Positions 25,384 through 37,336 of a DNA stretch of 64,000 nt are shown here, in pieces (position 1 is the stretch's first letter; every line of letters begins with the position of its first letter). The position numbers and the translations under genes were made by a program. The notes under the pieces are model-generated. The model was not told the DNA's origin. It worked only from the letters and a program-made list of their open reading frames with translations, and did no database searches. The stretch is from NCBI GenBank assembly GCA_963691815.1, contig OY829646.1:20352694-20416693 (forward strand), in the 5' to 3' direction. This DNA is from Echiichthys vipera (lineage: Eukaryota > Chordata > Actinopteri > Perciformes > Trachinidae).

Positions 25384-26067
25384 CTCACCTTGGAATGTAT
25401 TTGCCCAAAGCGAATCCAGGAGCATGGTGGAGCATGTGTTACAAGATGACAGACGTTTGGTAGAATGTCAGATTTTAAAAGAGGGGAGAGAGTGAAGAGC
25501 AGTGGATGAATCTGCACTGTCATTAAGAGAAGAATGGAAAAAAAAAATGAAGTGACAAAATGAATTGAATAGGATTGCAGGCCAGCCTGGTACACTCATT
25601 CCAATAAAGCACACTGTATTGAATCAGATTGCGAGCACGGGAGCGATAAGAAGAAAATTGAGCACAGTGGGAGAGAAGGACGATTTGAAAGGAGCACAAG
25701 CAGAAACAAAGGGATAAACATAAAGAAACAAGGAGAGAAACAACACATGTGAATGGGAAGCAATCATATGTTATACAGTGTCAAAGTGTCAGGGTGTTGC
25801 TTTCCAATTTTTACCTCCTGCTGTTTTCTTAACAAGGGTACTCATTGATCAGTGTGTGTGTGTGTGTGTTTGTATCTAACTGTCTCCACTATTTGTTTTG
25901 CCTTTCACAATTCAAGCTGCACTACACTATAATTACTCTGATGACAATGACAAAGATGATTTTCACTTGGCTGTGAGAAGGAAAACAATAACATTTCTTT
26001 AAACAATTCTTAACACAGCAATAATAGAGGCATTTTGAGGTTTTATGATGCTCCATACAGCTGTAAT

Positions 26068-26603
26068 TGTCATGAACGGTACAGGAATAACACGAAAGGT
26101 GGACCCAATGCAGACACAGACAAAAAATTAAGTTACAAAATAAACGTTTAATATAATAAACTGACAAACGCAAAAACACTACAGAGAATACAAACACAAG
26201 ACTAACTAAACGAACACAGGAATAACAGGAACAGGAAGACGACGGAAGATCAGGGAGACGGACGGGAAACGGGAACACGGGAAACTACGGAGAAAACAGA
26301 AAACAAACACGATTAATCAACTTACTACGTGGAGCGTGAAAACCACAACGAGAAAGGGGATGCCAATCAGGGGGGAATAGTGTTACCAATAAAGGGTTGA
26401 CGACGGTCTGGCGCTGCATGCCTGTCAGCTTCAGGTATTTAAGGTGGTGGAGTCATCAGCATAACAGGCTGCAGCTTTGGGGGAACACCTACCGGACCTA
26501 TACACAGACAAGGGAGAGACACATGCAGGGAAACACAGACAGAGGGAGACAAACTCACACAAAACGGAAGAGAGGAGGGTACTGACAGAACCAGATCATG
26601 ACA
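26068..26603. mobile_element. solo LTR candidate, 536 bp
   Basis: The segment begins TGTCATGA and ends TCATGACA, a short inverted repeat with the TG...CA termini of retroviral and LTR-retrotransposon ends. It is bracketed by an exact 5-bp direct repeat GTAAT (26063-26067 and 26604-26608), the duplication size usual for LTR elements. There are no internal coding remnants, so a single LTR left by LTR-LTR recombination fits. The superfamily (Gypsy, BEL or ERV) cannot be told without a library. A DNA element with similar ends is the main alternative. Confidence 0.65.
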
Positions 26604-26627
26604 GTAATAACGTTGCTGCTGCTAGTC

Positions 26628-26628
<1 letters not shown>

Positions 26629-26689
<61 letters not shown>

Positions 26690-26690
26690 C

Positions 26691-26734
<44 letters not shown>
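26629..26734. repeat. (GATA)n tetranucleotide array
   Basis: About 26 GATA units with one GATC variant (tagatcgataga near 26687). It begins 21 bp after the solo LTR target duplication. Confidence 0.97.
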
Positions 26735-26996
26735 CAGTTCAGACAGCATGTGAAGTGTAGAGTAGAATTGGCAACTTTGGCAGCCAGCAATAGACGCATG
26801 TGAGAATGAGCATATATACATATTGTTGGATTTTTTTTTACCTACTGACAATCTTAAAATCAATGTATGCATGTTATTGTCATTTAATCCAACCTCACAA
26901 GCAAAAACAGACAGACCCTTAACTGAATGTCACCATGTCACTTGTTGACATTAATTATCAGCATAAGAACATGGCTATCCGTGTTGTGTGTTACAG

Positions 26997-27179
26997 AGAT
27001 TGAACGAGGAGGCTGCGGTGATCCTGGGGTGCCGACATTTGGTCGCCGCAGTGGTGATCGCTTTCAACATGGTGATGTGTTGACCTTTTTTTGCCAGTCG
27101 GCCTTTGAACTAGTGGGAGAGAGGACCATCACATGCCAGCACAATAACCAGTGGTCTGGCAATAAACCCAGTTGTATCT
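26997..27179 (+). CDS. csmd1: CSMD exon 4: Sushi-A, complete
   Basis: One symmetric exon (phase 1 to phase 1, 183 nt) encodes a full Sushi/CCP module. The four cysteines are in 'GGCGDPG', 'LTFFCQSAF', 'ITCQHNN' and 'KPSC', with the conserved Trp in 'QWSG' before the last. Sushi modules are roughly 60-residue complement-control folds with two disulfides (1-3, 2-4). The acceptor is gtgttacag and the donor is ATCT|gtgagt. Its phase-1 borders let the module be lost or duplicated without a frame change. The context of CUB on both sides is the CSMD hallmark. Confidence 0.96.
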
Positions 27180-27387
27180 GTGAGTACATATATTTTACAG
27201 ACATATTTATGTCCGTGTCAATTGTTTTCCTGTTCCATTTTTTGCATTATCTTTTTTCTTTCTTACTAAATGCCTTTTCTATATGTCTTTCCCTCTTGGC
27301 TGGCATTCTTACCCAGTTACCAACTTATCAACTTAAACTTTTCTATCTGTTTCCTGCCTTTCTTCGTTTGTTCCTTCCTGTTTATAG

Positions 27388-27573
27388 TCTCATGTTTCTT
27401 CAACTTCACGGCTCCATCAGGGACTGTATTGTCCCCAAACTACCCAGAGGAGTATGGGAACAACCTGAACTGTGTGTGGTTGATTATTTCTGAACCTGGC
27501 AGCCGCATTCATCTCCTTTTCTCTGACTTTGACCTGGAGCCACAGTTTGACTGGTTGGTGATCAAAGATGAAG
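27388..27573 (+). CDS. csmd1: CSMD exon 5: CUB-B, first part
   Basis: This 186-nt exon begins CUB-B: 'SCFFNFTAPSGTVLSPNYP', 'EEYGNNLNCVWLI', then 'FSDFDLEPQFDWLVIKDEG'. It contains an N-glycosylation sequon (NFT) two residues into the loop after the first cysteine, and the acidic 'FDLE...FD...KD' pattern. The acceptor is gtttatag and the donor is GAAG|gtaatt, phase 1 on both ends. Intron 4 before it is only 208 bp. The motif opening 'SCFFNFTA' rather than 'CGG' matches the equivalent CUB I remember in CSMD1. The frame also runs open upstream through the intron, so the splice site, not the ORF, sets the start. Confidence 0.95.
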
Positions 27574-28396
27574 GTAATTGTACCTTTATTTGTCACTGCA
27601 TCCGTTAGTAATTCCTTAATGAACACCTCAGGAGATGCATATGCAAATTCTTTATTGCTGAAATACGATTGTGAAATGGTCAACTGAAATGGTCAAATAA
27701 TTTGTGTGTGTGGGGGTGGGGGGGTACTTTTTCTCAACTTGTTAACTGGTCTATAACCAGTCGGTAAAGAGAATGTGGGATTGGATTAAGTTGATGAATG
27801 AATAGGTGGCACACTGGATGGATAAGTTGTTGATGCTTTATTTATTGTGCACTTTTCCACTACACAAAGAACACTTTGACCACAAAGGCAATTAAATTGC
27901 TCTTCCCTATTGCAATATAGGTTATTGATTAAAATCCGGTAAAGCCATGGTTTGACTGGCTAGTCATTAAAGATGGAGTTGTGTTTAATCGGCTGGCTGT
28001 AAACCTGTCCCTCTGCGGGGATGTTTTTTTTTTTTGGAGCAGCGTTTTGAAAATTACAATTAGTGCTGTTGCACTGGGCAAACTGAAATTAAAGTTGCTT
28101 CTTCAAAGCCTTGGTGATAGATCGCTGCTGTCAAATGGAAACCAAAGACAAAAAAAAAAATGTATTCTTTAACTGATGTCTCAAAATTAATCACGATTTT
28201 GAAACCTTTTTGATATTGACTGTCTTAAAGACCTTTGTGTGTAAACTTTTTGTCAGATTGAGAAAGTCCTGAAAACTGCAAGCACTGTTTAGTGGGTTAG
28301 GGTCAAGTTTTAAAAAGCCAAGAATAAGACAAGTGAAATCCACAAGTGCATTTAGTTTATACAGTACAGCATGACAATGAGTATGACAGATGTTGG

Positions 28397-29175
28397 GTTC
28401 AATTCAATTTCAATTCAATTCTATTTATAGTGCCAAATCATAACAAAAGTTATCTCAGGACACTTTACAGAGTAGGTGTAGACCACACTCTATGACTTAT
28501 TTATGATTTACACAGACCCAACAATTCCCCCGTAGAGTACAGTGGCAATGAAAACCTTACCTATAACAGGCAGGAACATCGGACAGACCCAGCTCTATGG
28601 AGGACGGACATCTGTCTTGACCGGTTGGGGAGGAAGAAAAGGAGAGAGAAAGAGAGAAAAGACGGACAGATGGACAGAGAGAGACAAAGACAGACAAAAA
28701 GACAGAGAGACAGACACACTTCCAGAGATGCAAGCAACCAAAGAGTAACAGTAACTATAATAATATCTATAGTAATGTGAAAATGACTTTCATGTTATGG
28801 CAGTTAATACAGCAGAATAGTAGAAACAAGCACAGCTAAGGTGATAGAATATGAAAATGATAATAATTATGGTGGCAAACATGATCAATGATGAGTAGCG
28901 GCAATGGCAGCTACGATACAGCGATACATACCACTGATGGTGTTTTTATGGCTACAAATTTCATAAGAGTTATAATAGCAGCAGGAAGCGTCATGCAGGA
29001 CCACGGCAGCAGGCACCACCACGATCAGCAGAGACCTGCGAGACGACAAAGCACAAACAACTCCGGGGAAGAGGTTGAATTAGTAACATGCATTGATGAG
29101 ACATAAATGATACAGACAGAGAGGAGAGAAGCTCAGAGTATCGGGAACAGTATTATCCCCCGGCAGACTAGGCCA
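28397..29175 (-). repeat. long copy of TTGAA-tailed dispersed repeat
   Basis: It begins (plus strand) with CAATT repeats, i.e. a TTGAA tail on the minus strand. Then come 'gtgccaaatcataacaaaag', 'ttatctcaggacactttaca', a 'cccaacaattcccc' stretch, 'gacggacatctgtcttgacc' and a GA-rich run. It ends near 'ccccggcagactaggcc'. This order is one I recognise from many fish genomes. A simple-repeat 3' tail suggests a non-LTR or SINE-like retroposon; I found no protein in it. Fragments of the same family lie at 4471, 14035 and 21795. Confidence 0.7.
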
Positions 29176-30659
29176 AGGGTTGGTTTGTAAATATCTTGCA
29201 AAGGATCAGTATTCACTTATATGGCACCCGTTTAATGGTTACTAAAGGATGTTTAGAAGGTTAACTTCTGCCTAATTCAACTCTGCTTATCAGAATCACA
29301 CTGATTATATTTCTGAATCAATTTTAACTTAAAGGCTGCACCAAAGTTCTCACCAGGCTGGCAGATGAGAAAAACAGTTTGAAACTAAAAAAATTCAGCA
29401 TTTCAACTGTACTTTGATTTTTAATGGTTGATTAAAAAAAAAAGTTGATTTGGGGAGTAATCTAAAGAGGCAGTAATAGGCACTAAAATTACCAGATAAC
29501 TTATCAAGTGTTGCTTATTCATCTTTGATAATACGTATTGATGAGTAATTGGCATTGGCTTATATTCTCTCCTTATATCACACATTCAAATATAAAACAT
29601 CTGGATCATTATTATCAACCGTTTTGCTGTTATGAAGCCATAATATCTGCTGTTTAAAAATGCATACATACACGTTTCTCTGCTTTAGAGAAATCCCAGC
29701 ACTTATACATTCACTGAGGAATGTATGTAACCTTGGGACTCGTGACTTTTTGTACTTTTTTATACCTGGATAATATAACATTGAAATACAAACAAATGGC
29801 AAGCAAAAGTTATCAGAGCAACTGCAGTAAGAACCAACCTATAACTCCCCTGAGCTGGGAAACGTAGCATGAAATTCAGCCTAAAGAATCTGATAAAGCA
29901 TCAAGGTATGCTTTTAAACAGCACATCAACTTTTAACATAATCATAAATTCATTGTTGTTATCTTACAAAAGAGAACATAGTGATACACTTTTACAAAAG
30001 GCTTTTCTCTAAATCTCTTCTCTTAGATAAGACAACATAGGACCTTGTCTCTCTTTCTGCTATTGTCAAGTTGTTTCTCTTTCAACTCAATCTCATACCT
30101 ATCAATGCAATAATGAATACGTGTAAGAGCTTTTGAGTTGCTGAAGAACAAAGAGACAGGCACTTTGCAACTCTGTCTCTGTGTAGCTTAATTGAGTCTA
30201 AGTGCATGAGATTGAAAAATCCAAGTCAAGGGGGGAATAAAAAGAAAAGTTTGTTTGGTAGTGTTGGTGAAGAATCCCAATTTCAGATACAGTGTGTTTT
30301 ATTATGGAAGCGTTGTTTTAGCTTCACGTCTGTCCCTTGCAAGGTTGGCTACTCACACTGCTTTTTTTATTGCACTGTTTTGTGGTTGGATTCATGTGAG
30401 GATTTTGAATATCACTTTTAATACTGTGTATTTACTGAACAATGTAGCATTTTAAAGATCAGCAATGATGGGAAACAGCGTCAATACCATGCTCTACAAT
30501 AACATGATCTCTAACTATTTCAGGATGTTTACATTATTCTGATGTTTCTGATCTGATATTGTACATTACCCTAAAATATATAACCCACAATTAATACAGT
30601 ATAAATACTGTTTTTGAGATTTCCTCAATATAATATCACAAAATGGCCATGTTCTATTA

Positions 30660-31450
30660 AGGTATTTTAACCTCTTCTTCCCTGAGCCCCCGCCGGCGGG
30701 GGCTATCACGCAGTATAACAACATCCCCCTCTGCAGCAACATGTAGCTTGCATACAGACACACATGCTGGATACCCAAAGAAAGCTAAGAATCTCTTCTA
30801 CACGCTCATATAAACCATTCCTATGACCAACAAACACAGTTACAACACCGAGCGATCAAACAATGCAAGGCGAAAAAACAGAAATACTAGTGACACAGAC
30901 AAATAAAGCTGGCGCAGTGGCTACGCTGATGTCAGCAAGATTTCACTGCATCCACTCCATAGCAGAGTCTCCACACGTTCCAAAAATACAATTTTTATCA
31001 CTCTAAGACCAAGTTTCACTGATCCAGCAGCCAAATATGACAGAAAACAACAAGCGCATTTGAAAAACAAAACCAGAAATGCTGTCTTACCTTTGTAGTA
31101 TCACAGTGAAAAGTTTAATCCACAGAAATAAAAACCGCTGAAATGGAAGGACAACATCTCCCAGCATGCTTTGGAGGTTTTTCCGGCTTCTTTGACCTGC
31201 TAAGCCCACTTTTCAAAGGCTCTGATTGGGTCATAGCGCCTGTCCGTCACGTAGTGTTGCTCGTCCTTATCGCTTTGTGATTCGCTAGTCGTGTGGTTTA
31301 ACTGAAAACAACGTTCATAACTTGATTCTATTGGTTCTTACGATTCCAACGAGGTGTCATGCTTCAAGATTGACCAATGTGGACGGAAGATATAGCCCCG
31401 CGTAAGGGCAAAGGGGCTCTGTCGCGCTAACGGCGCTAGCGCGCTAGCGC
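30660..31450. other. CpG-bearing segment with palindromic ends
   Basis: The left end has a perfect 18-bp palindrome (gcccccgccggcgggggc, 30686-30703). The right end has another (gcgctagcgcgctagcgc, 31433-31450). Between them CpG is more frequent than in nearby intron. TTAA occurs before the left end at 30667. This may be an unclassified DNA transposon or an isolated CpG patch; no protein or clear target duplication was seen. Confidence 0.4.
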
Positions 31451-34400
31451 TAATTGTTCCTCTGCTTTATTTCAGCAGCATCAAACTTCTCACAGGTGAT
31501 GTCCAGATGTTGTTCCATGGCTGTATTGAGTTTTTTGGCTACTGTGGCATTATTTTCAAAGGGATATTTATATAAAATGACAATTTTTTTTTGGCGAGGG
31601 AAGAAATTCTTCCATTTTTGCTTTGTTCCATCTGCATTTACTCACACTTGCATTAATAGTGCTGCTTACACTTCTGATGCCATCTCACATGTGTAACCTT
31701 TATTGTAATACCAAGATAATGCACATAAAGCTTGTAATTACAGAGATATACCCTATTTATTCTGAGCATGTCATTTTCGAGCAGGAACCTCAAAAACGGA
31801 CTCAGGGAAGAAGAGGACATTTAAAAATGTTAGAATTAAAGAACAAAGGATGGAAATAGCAACATTTTATGAACATTTTGTTTATGCTCACTTGAGTTGG
31901 TTCCCATAACATATCTTTGTCTCCAGATTACGTAACACTTGGTCAGTTCTAGCTGACATGAAATAATAATTAAAAAATTGCCCAACTGAACCAAATTCTG
32001 AAAGAACTCTCTCAATTTTTCTCTTTTGATGAGTTAGATGGCCAAGAGGAATTGTTTTGTTTCCGGTTTGCAACTTCTACTTCTTCTACTCTGTTTACTG
32101 ACAGATTACAGCCATGCGTAGCCTATAGTGCTAACGTCTGACAAAACTACACTGTAGACTAGTTTATTCACTAAAAACCAGCTGATGGAAATGTGAAATT
32201 AGTATTTCTTTTTTTGCCACATTTCCAAAGGTCCCTTAAAAATCACTTGGCAATTGGATGGAAACAGCTAATGATGACCTTCAATGACCAGAAGAAGTAG
32301 ATCTCACTTTGGCTTTGTATTAGCAAATGTACATACATATTTGCATTTTATGTGAATGGATTACCAAGACTGGAATTAAAGATTGTCAGACTTTGAAGAA
32401 AACATGACTGCAGATGCCAGAGGGTTAGTTTGGGCATCACTAAGATCACACAGTACATTTTTGAGAGTGGCATTCTCAAAGGTAATCAACACACAAACCC
32501 TTGATGGCCCTTAGTGGGCAAGCAAAGGAAATGTTGGACAGCAGAGGCGATAATGAATAATCACCAGTACTGCTTCTCCTACAAATGCAAAACTGCAGGT
32601 GTTTTGTGATGAATCACAGTTCCTGCTGCAGCACCAATCTGCGAGACTCCTGATGGCCCATCAGCAACAACAAACATTGTGTTAGTTCTGGCAGTGAGCT
32701 GAAGTTGTGCATGCCAACAGCTCATCAGCATGAGTTGACATTTATCACACTGATCACACTCAAAATACATTTCCAATTGCATTTAATCAAGACAATAAGG
32801 TGGTCTTTATAATCTCCCAATGCCTCTCACTTACTCACTCTTGATATTATTATGGTGCTGCTGCTGGTGGTAGTTAATCTGTTTATTTCTACCTGCTACA
32901 AACTGCTGTTACTAGCTGGGGCGATTGATTTCTCCATCGGCCCCCTCAGACTCCTCCTGTTCAAGTGTCTTATCGCCATATTTTGGGGTTGGCATTTCTT
33001 TCCTTCTGCATTATGTTCATTCCATATCTCACTGACATTGGCCTGCTGGGTTCTGTTCTGTGTAGCCCTTTAGGGTTTTATTACGCTCCCTACTGAATCT
33101 GTCTCTGCTGTTTGGATCATTTGGGAGCACCCTCAAGAGCCGAGTGTATTCTGCCTCAAAAAAGTGTGTAGCCATTTGTTGCAGTAAATGATCCTACGCT
33201 GTGACACAAATGTCTCAGCCAGAAATGAGGTGATGCATGGTTACCGCTGTACAGACCAGTGGGGGAGATGTAATGGTTTCGGGGCTATTGCATTGGTATA
33301 CAGTGGGTCCTTTAACGGCTATAAAGTGATGCCTTAATGCCAGAGCATACCTTAACATAGAAGCCAGGTTCAGCTATTCATTGCAATCATGTACCCCCAA
33401 AAGGATGATGGGTACTTTGAACAAGCTAATGCCTATTGCCATGGTGACAGAATTGTCCAGGAATGCATGGTTGAAGACACATTCAGGTGAAATAACCTTA
33501 ATGAACTAGACAGGAACATCCCGTGATATCACTCTCTTCAGGATTCACTCGAATGTGCCATCTGCAGAAAAGAGCATCTGCGCATCAACACATGTAACAC
33601 TGATGTCTGTCCCTTGCTGAGTCACTGCTGAGACATGTGGGAGCTGTTATTAGGGCAAAAGGTGATCTGCTGCAGTAAAGAACAGGCATCTGTATTTTCA
33701 CTGAGTGTATATTTCTTATCTTTTAAGGTAGAAATAAAGTCAGAGTTATAGGTATCAGCAGGATAACAAAATTTGATTTCTATGTCATCTGACATTAACG
33801 GTTCATGAAACAATTATGCATGAATCTACAGCTACATTTCTACATGAGAATATTTGCACTTCTCTGTATATTATGACTATTTTGATATAAAAAAGATTTA
33901 CTACTACTTTACAGTGGTGGAAGGAAGTGCATCCAACTTTGGAATACCTTTACTTCTTTTTTCTTTGACAATGTCTTAAACAATGCTATTTTTCATAGTT
34001 CTTGGAAATTTGTTATTGTGTTATTTTGTGTTCCTCTTTGTGACTTTATAATCTAAATATGAATAGTAACTATTAAATACATCTTCTCAATAGTCTCAGA
34101 AAACAACTAAGCATTTAGAGAAGCAAGTTATCCTTCCATGACCTAAAGGAAAAACACTAACATCTGAGACACAAAGCTTTCAACAACAGTGTTAACTCAC
34201 GGCTGTCAATGTCACTCCCAACAATGTAATAAAGAAGTCAAACTGGGTTACAACATTTAATACATCATACAGTGTCATTCTGAAAGGAAATATTCTTAGG
34301 CACATTTTGCCACTAATACTTGTTTACGTTTCTTCAGAAAGATTTTCAATTCAGTTCTTGTAATGGATTATTTCTTCATTTTGGTACTGATAGTATTACA

Positions 34401-34769
34401 GAACTGAATCAGGTGAATTGAATGGTCTCTTTTCACTCCATTAAATTCTTTAATCTGACTGCCTGACAGGCAGTTGATGGGCTAATAGTGTTAGCCATTG
34501 TGCTACAAACAACCTTTTGTGTGGAGTATTTAATAAAGTAGAATGTGGTTGCATTTTCCTGCAAAATAACGTCAAAACAACATATTAGGATTTGTCACCT
34601 TTAATAAGAGCCTGAAGAAGTATTGGATCATCTCAAAGTTATTTCCTGGCCCAAATAACATTAAATACATATCTTTCCAAATATGTCCTTGACCTAATGT
34701 TATTCAGATGTAATTAGATAAGCACCATTGAATTGTCTGTAAAATATAATTAAAACTGTTCTATTTCAG

Positions 34770-34910
34770 GCCTGTCTGAGCCAACAACATTTGGGACGTT
34801 CTCAGGAAAAGATGTTCCATCACAGATTGCCTCAAATGGACACATCATGAGACTGGAGTTCCAGTCTGATCATTCTAATACTGGAAAAGGCTTCAATATC
34901 AGCTACACAA
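34770..34910 (+). CDS. csmd1: CSMD exon 6: CUB-B, second part
   Basis: This 141-nt exon (phase 1 to 1) completes CUB-B with 'LSEPTTFGTFSGKDVPSQI', 'SNGHIMRLEFQSDHS' and 'GKGFNISYT'. The strand order 'LG.FSG...P', 'L.F.SD', 'GF...Y' is the canonical second half of a CUB. An NIS sequon is present near the end. The acceptor is ctatttcag and the donor is ACAA|gtatgt. The last codon is completed by the next exon. Exons 5 and 6 together give a CUB of about 108 residues, a normal length. Confidence 0.96.
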
Positions 34911-37214
34911 GTATGTGCTACCTACATATTTACTTTTCTATCTTTTAGCTCTGTCTATCCGAAAGTCCCTTTCTCTGCATGCTAATCAAACCAGAAATGC
35001 TTCATAAATGGTTTAAAAACTGTTGATATGACCTTTATTAGTGTGCCTGATTTGTTTTTTATTGGTGTATATTTTCCTTACTCCTCCAAAATAGCTACAA
35101 TGGAGTTCTGATAGCAGAAAAATGTTCAACAATCTTGAAATAACAGCAGTGAAAATGAACAGCAGATTTTTGAGGTCAGCTCCTTAGCATGGAAGAGAAA
35201 GGGCCTCTTTGCCTGATACAGCCGATTGCAAAAGTGTATGATCAAACACAAACATTTAAAAAATATGTTTGTCTACAATGCAAATGCAGCTGCATTGTAA
35301 AGTTTTTAAAATGTTTTTAATAAGGGGAAGTGGTTCTCTCTTTCCTTGAAGCACTAACCATCCCTCTCTTGCTGTGTTATTGCTATTCTGCTTGACTGAT
35401 TTGTATGACTTACTCATGCTTTACTTCGTTAAACCTGTTTCTTCGTCAGCTTTGAACCTGACGACTGCAGCCTGTATATTTATTTGCTCTAAGCTGAACT
35501 AGTTCTGGATGACTGACTCTGATTCATTCTCTGTGTGATTTCCCACTCTGCTTCCCAAATGACCTTATCTCTGACTCTACCTTAAGAGGTGACATTTGCC
35601 AAATGAAAAAACAAAATTACCTTTTGCCTCTTTAGCACCACACGATATTTATTAAAAAGTCATATCTCATCTCATATCTAAAGTTTAGGTTCATTGATCA
35701 CATAGCATTAATATTTATGCCATTGTAATGGCATCAATGCTATATTTGGATTAGTTGTGTTCAAAAAGTATTATCACTACTGCACTGTTAAAATCATAAT
35801 CTCTACCTAGTTAAAAAAATGTCCGGATCCTATAATTTGCATCTACAAATAATTATGGATTTCTTTCTATAGCAAATAATGAGTTTCCTCAACAACACTA
35901 TGACATGTAGCAATACAGTTCTATGAACAGTTTTGATTCTGCTTCAATACATCACATTGTTTGGGATGGACTGTGATAGCCACAGCCCAGCTAAAGCACA
36001 GTACATTGCTAACCTGGTCTAGGCATGTACTGAAATGATGATAACCATTGGTGCAAAATGCCACCAAAACTCACTTGGAACCAAGATAGAAGACATTGTA
36101 CATGACGGAAAAAGCCTCACTGCACCAAATCAAAAAGCAAAGCTACAGATTGTAGACTACAATGCTCTTGCTGCAAGACAGAGTTCTTTGAATATAAATG
36201 TTCAAAATATTGCTGTCAAAGTTAGAGGTCATCTTTCTATTTCTCTTTATCTCGGTCCCAACTCTATTATTCTGATTTTGCCCCTTATTTTCTAATCCAT
36301 CATGTTGATCTCTCGCTCTGAAAGACACACTTTTTCTCAGGCTTATTTTTTGCTTTGTCATTTACAGACAACCTTGTCTCACACTTTCTTTATCTGAAAC
36401 ACTCACAGCACACTCTCTCCTCTCTTCTCTGAATATTGTCATTTTCTGAGTTTTGTCATGTATATACAGTACATAAACTGTACATATATATATTTGTCCC
36501 TCCCAATCTTTTCCGCCACTTCTTATCTGGTGTGATACACACCAGATAAGTGCTATAAGTGCTTGCTGTCTATGCCTTTGGCCTTCGTGTGCAGTATGTG
36601 TGTGCTCTACAAGTGTGTTTGAACACATGCAAACATGTTTGTATCCATATGCCGGCAAATGTTATATTATATGCACATATTCATTGTGTCTCTGTATGTG
36701 CCCTTTCCTCTCTTGCTCTCATTTTTTTCTCTATCCTTCTCTTTCTCTCTCTGCTCTCATTTCCTCTCCATCAGTAGCTAATCAACCTGAGACATGTCCA
36801 ATCACTGGGCGTGTGCTCTGGGAGGGATCAGGTTAATCTCTGGAATGGCGATGATATAAGCTAAACATGACAGGGTTGAATCCACGTGAAGATAATTCCA
36901 TTCTCATATTTCCATATCAGTGGATATGTCACATTTACTGACAGTGACACAGCAGTGGTTTCAAACTTTTTTTCTCTGGTAGAACCAATTTTCTGGTATT
37001 GAAATACATACAAAACCAGGGAACGTTCAAATAATCAAAACACACATGTATTCTGATCCACTCTAACTATTCAAATCTAGACAGGCGTGTCATGTTTCTG
37101 ATTGTTTTCTGTCACATTTTCTCTTTGCTTATCCAGTTCCAAAGGAATTTGTCTTTGTTTCTTTGTCTATTGGCTCATATTCTAAGTATAATTTACTCAT
37201 CATTGTCTCTGTAG
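34911..37214 (+). other. intron 6, 2.3 kb
   Basis: No transposon body was recognised. A 13-bp perfect hairpin with a 3-nt loop lies at 36522-36550, and pyrimidine-rich stretches at 36680-36780. Otherwise unremarkable AT-rich intron. Confidence 0.85.
36522..36550. repeat. short perfect hairpin
   Basis: The arms cttatctggtgtg and cacaccagataag pair perfectly around ATA. No neighbouring gene end or known site explains it. Confidence 0.85.
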
Positions 37215-37336
37215 CATTTGGCCAGAATGAATGTCACGACCCTGGAGTTCCTGTCAATGGTCAAAGGTATGGTGACCAGTTTCAGCTCGGCAGCTCTGTG
37301 GCTTTTCGCTGTGATCAAGGATTCATAAGGACACAG
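37215..37336 (+). CDS. csmd1: CSMD exon 7: Sushi-B, first part
   Basis: This 122-nt exon encodes the first two-thirds of a Sushi module: linker 'TFGQNE', 'CHDPGVPVNGQRYGDQF', 'LGSSVAFRCDQGFIRTQ'. It holds cysteines 1 and 2. It starts in phase 1 and ends in phase 0 (CAG|gtaaaa). The acceptor is tctctgtag. Unlike the other Sushi modules in the window, this one is split by an intron. The linker 'FGQNECHDPG' is one I remember for the same position in CSMD1. Confidence 0.96.

Larger units (their letters stand above)
22786..26996 (+). other. intron 3, 4.2 kb
   Basis: It contains (CA)n, (TG)n, (GA)n and (GATA)n arrays and the solo-LTR candidate at 26068-26603. I saw nothing gene-like in 22900-23990, 24210-25165 or 25390-26060. 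Confidence 0.85.
27574..34769 (+). other. intron 5, 7.2 kb
   Basis: It holds a long copy of the TTGAA-tailed repeat (28397-29175) and a CpG-bearing segment with strong palindromes (30660-31450). I see nothing recognisable in 27720-28390, 29180-30650 or 31450-34760. A stretch near 31880-32290 vaguely resembles a fish MITE but has no clear ends. Confidence 0.85.

Noticed and set aside
26629..26734. CRISPR-like regular repeat array
   Set aside because: It is a tetranucleotide microsatellite without spacers, in a vertebrate intron.
27180..27387. Continuation of the exon 4 reading frame through intron 4
   Set aside because: The open frame runs on by chance; GT and AG borders and module alignment remove 27180-27387.
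31880..32290. Possible fish MITE ('cttggcaattggatggaaac')
   Set aside because: Only a faint resemblance; no inverted ends or target duplication found.
36776..36833. Possible extra exon reading 'NQPETCPITGRVLWEG' between exons 6 and 7
   Set aside because: An acceptor-like ccatcag precedes it, but exons 6 and 7 already join in frame at a normal CUB-Sushi border. The 3' end (cag|gttaat) is a weak donor and the peptide fits no module.
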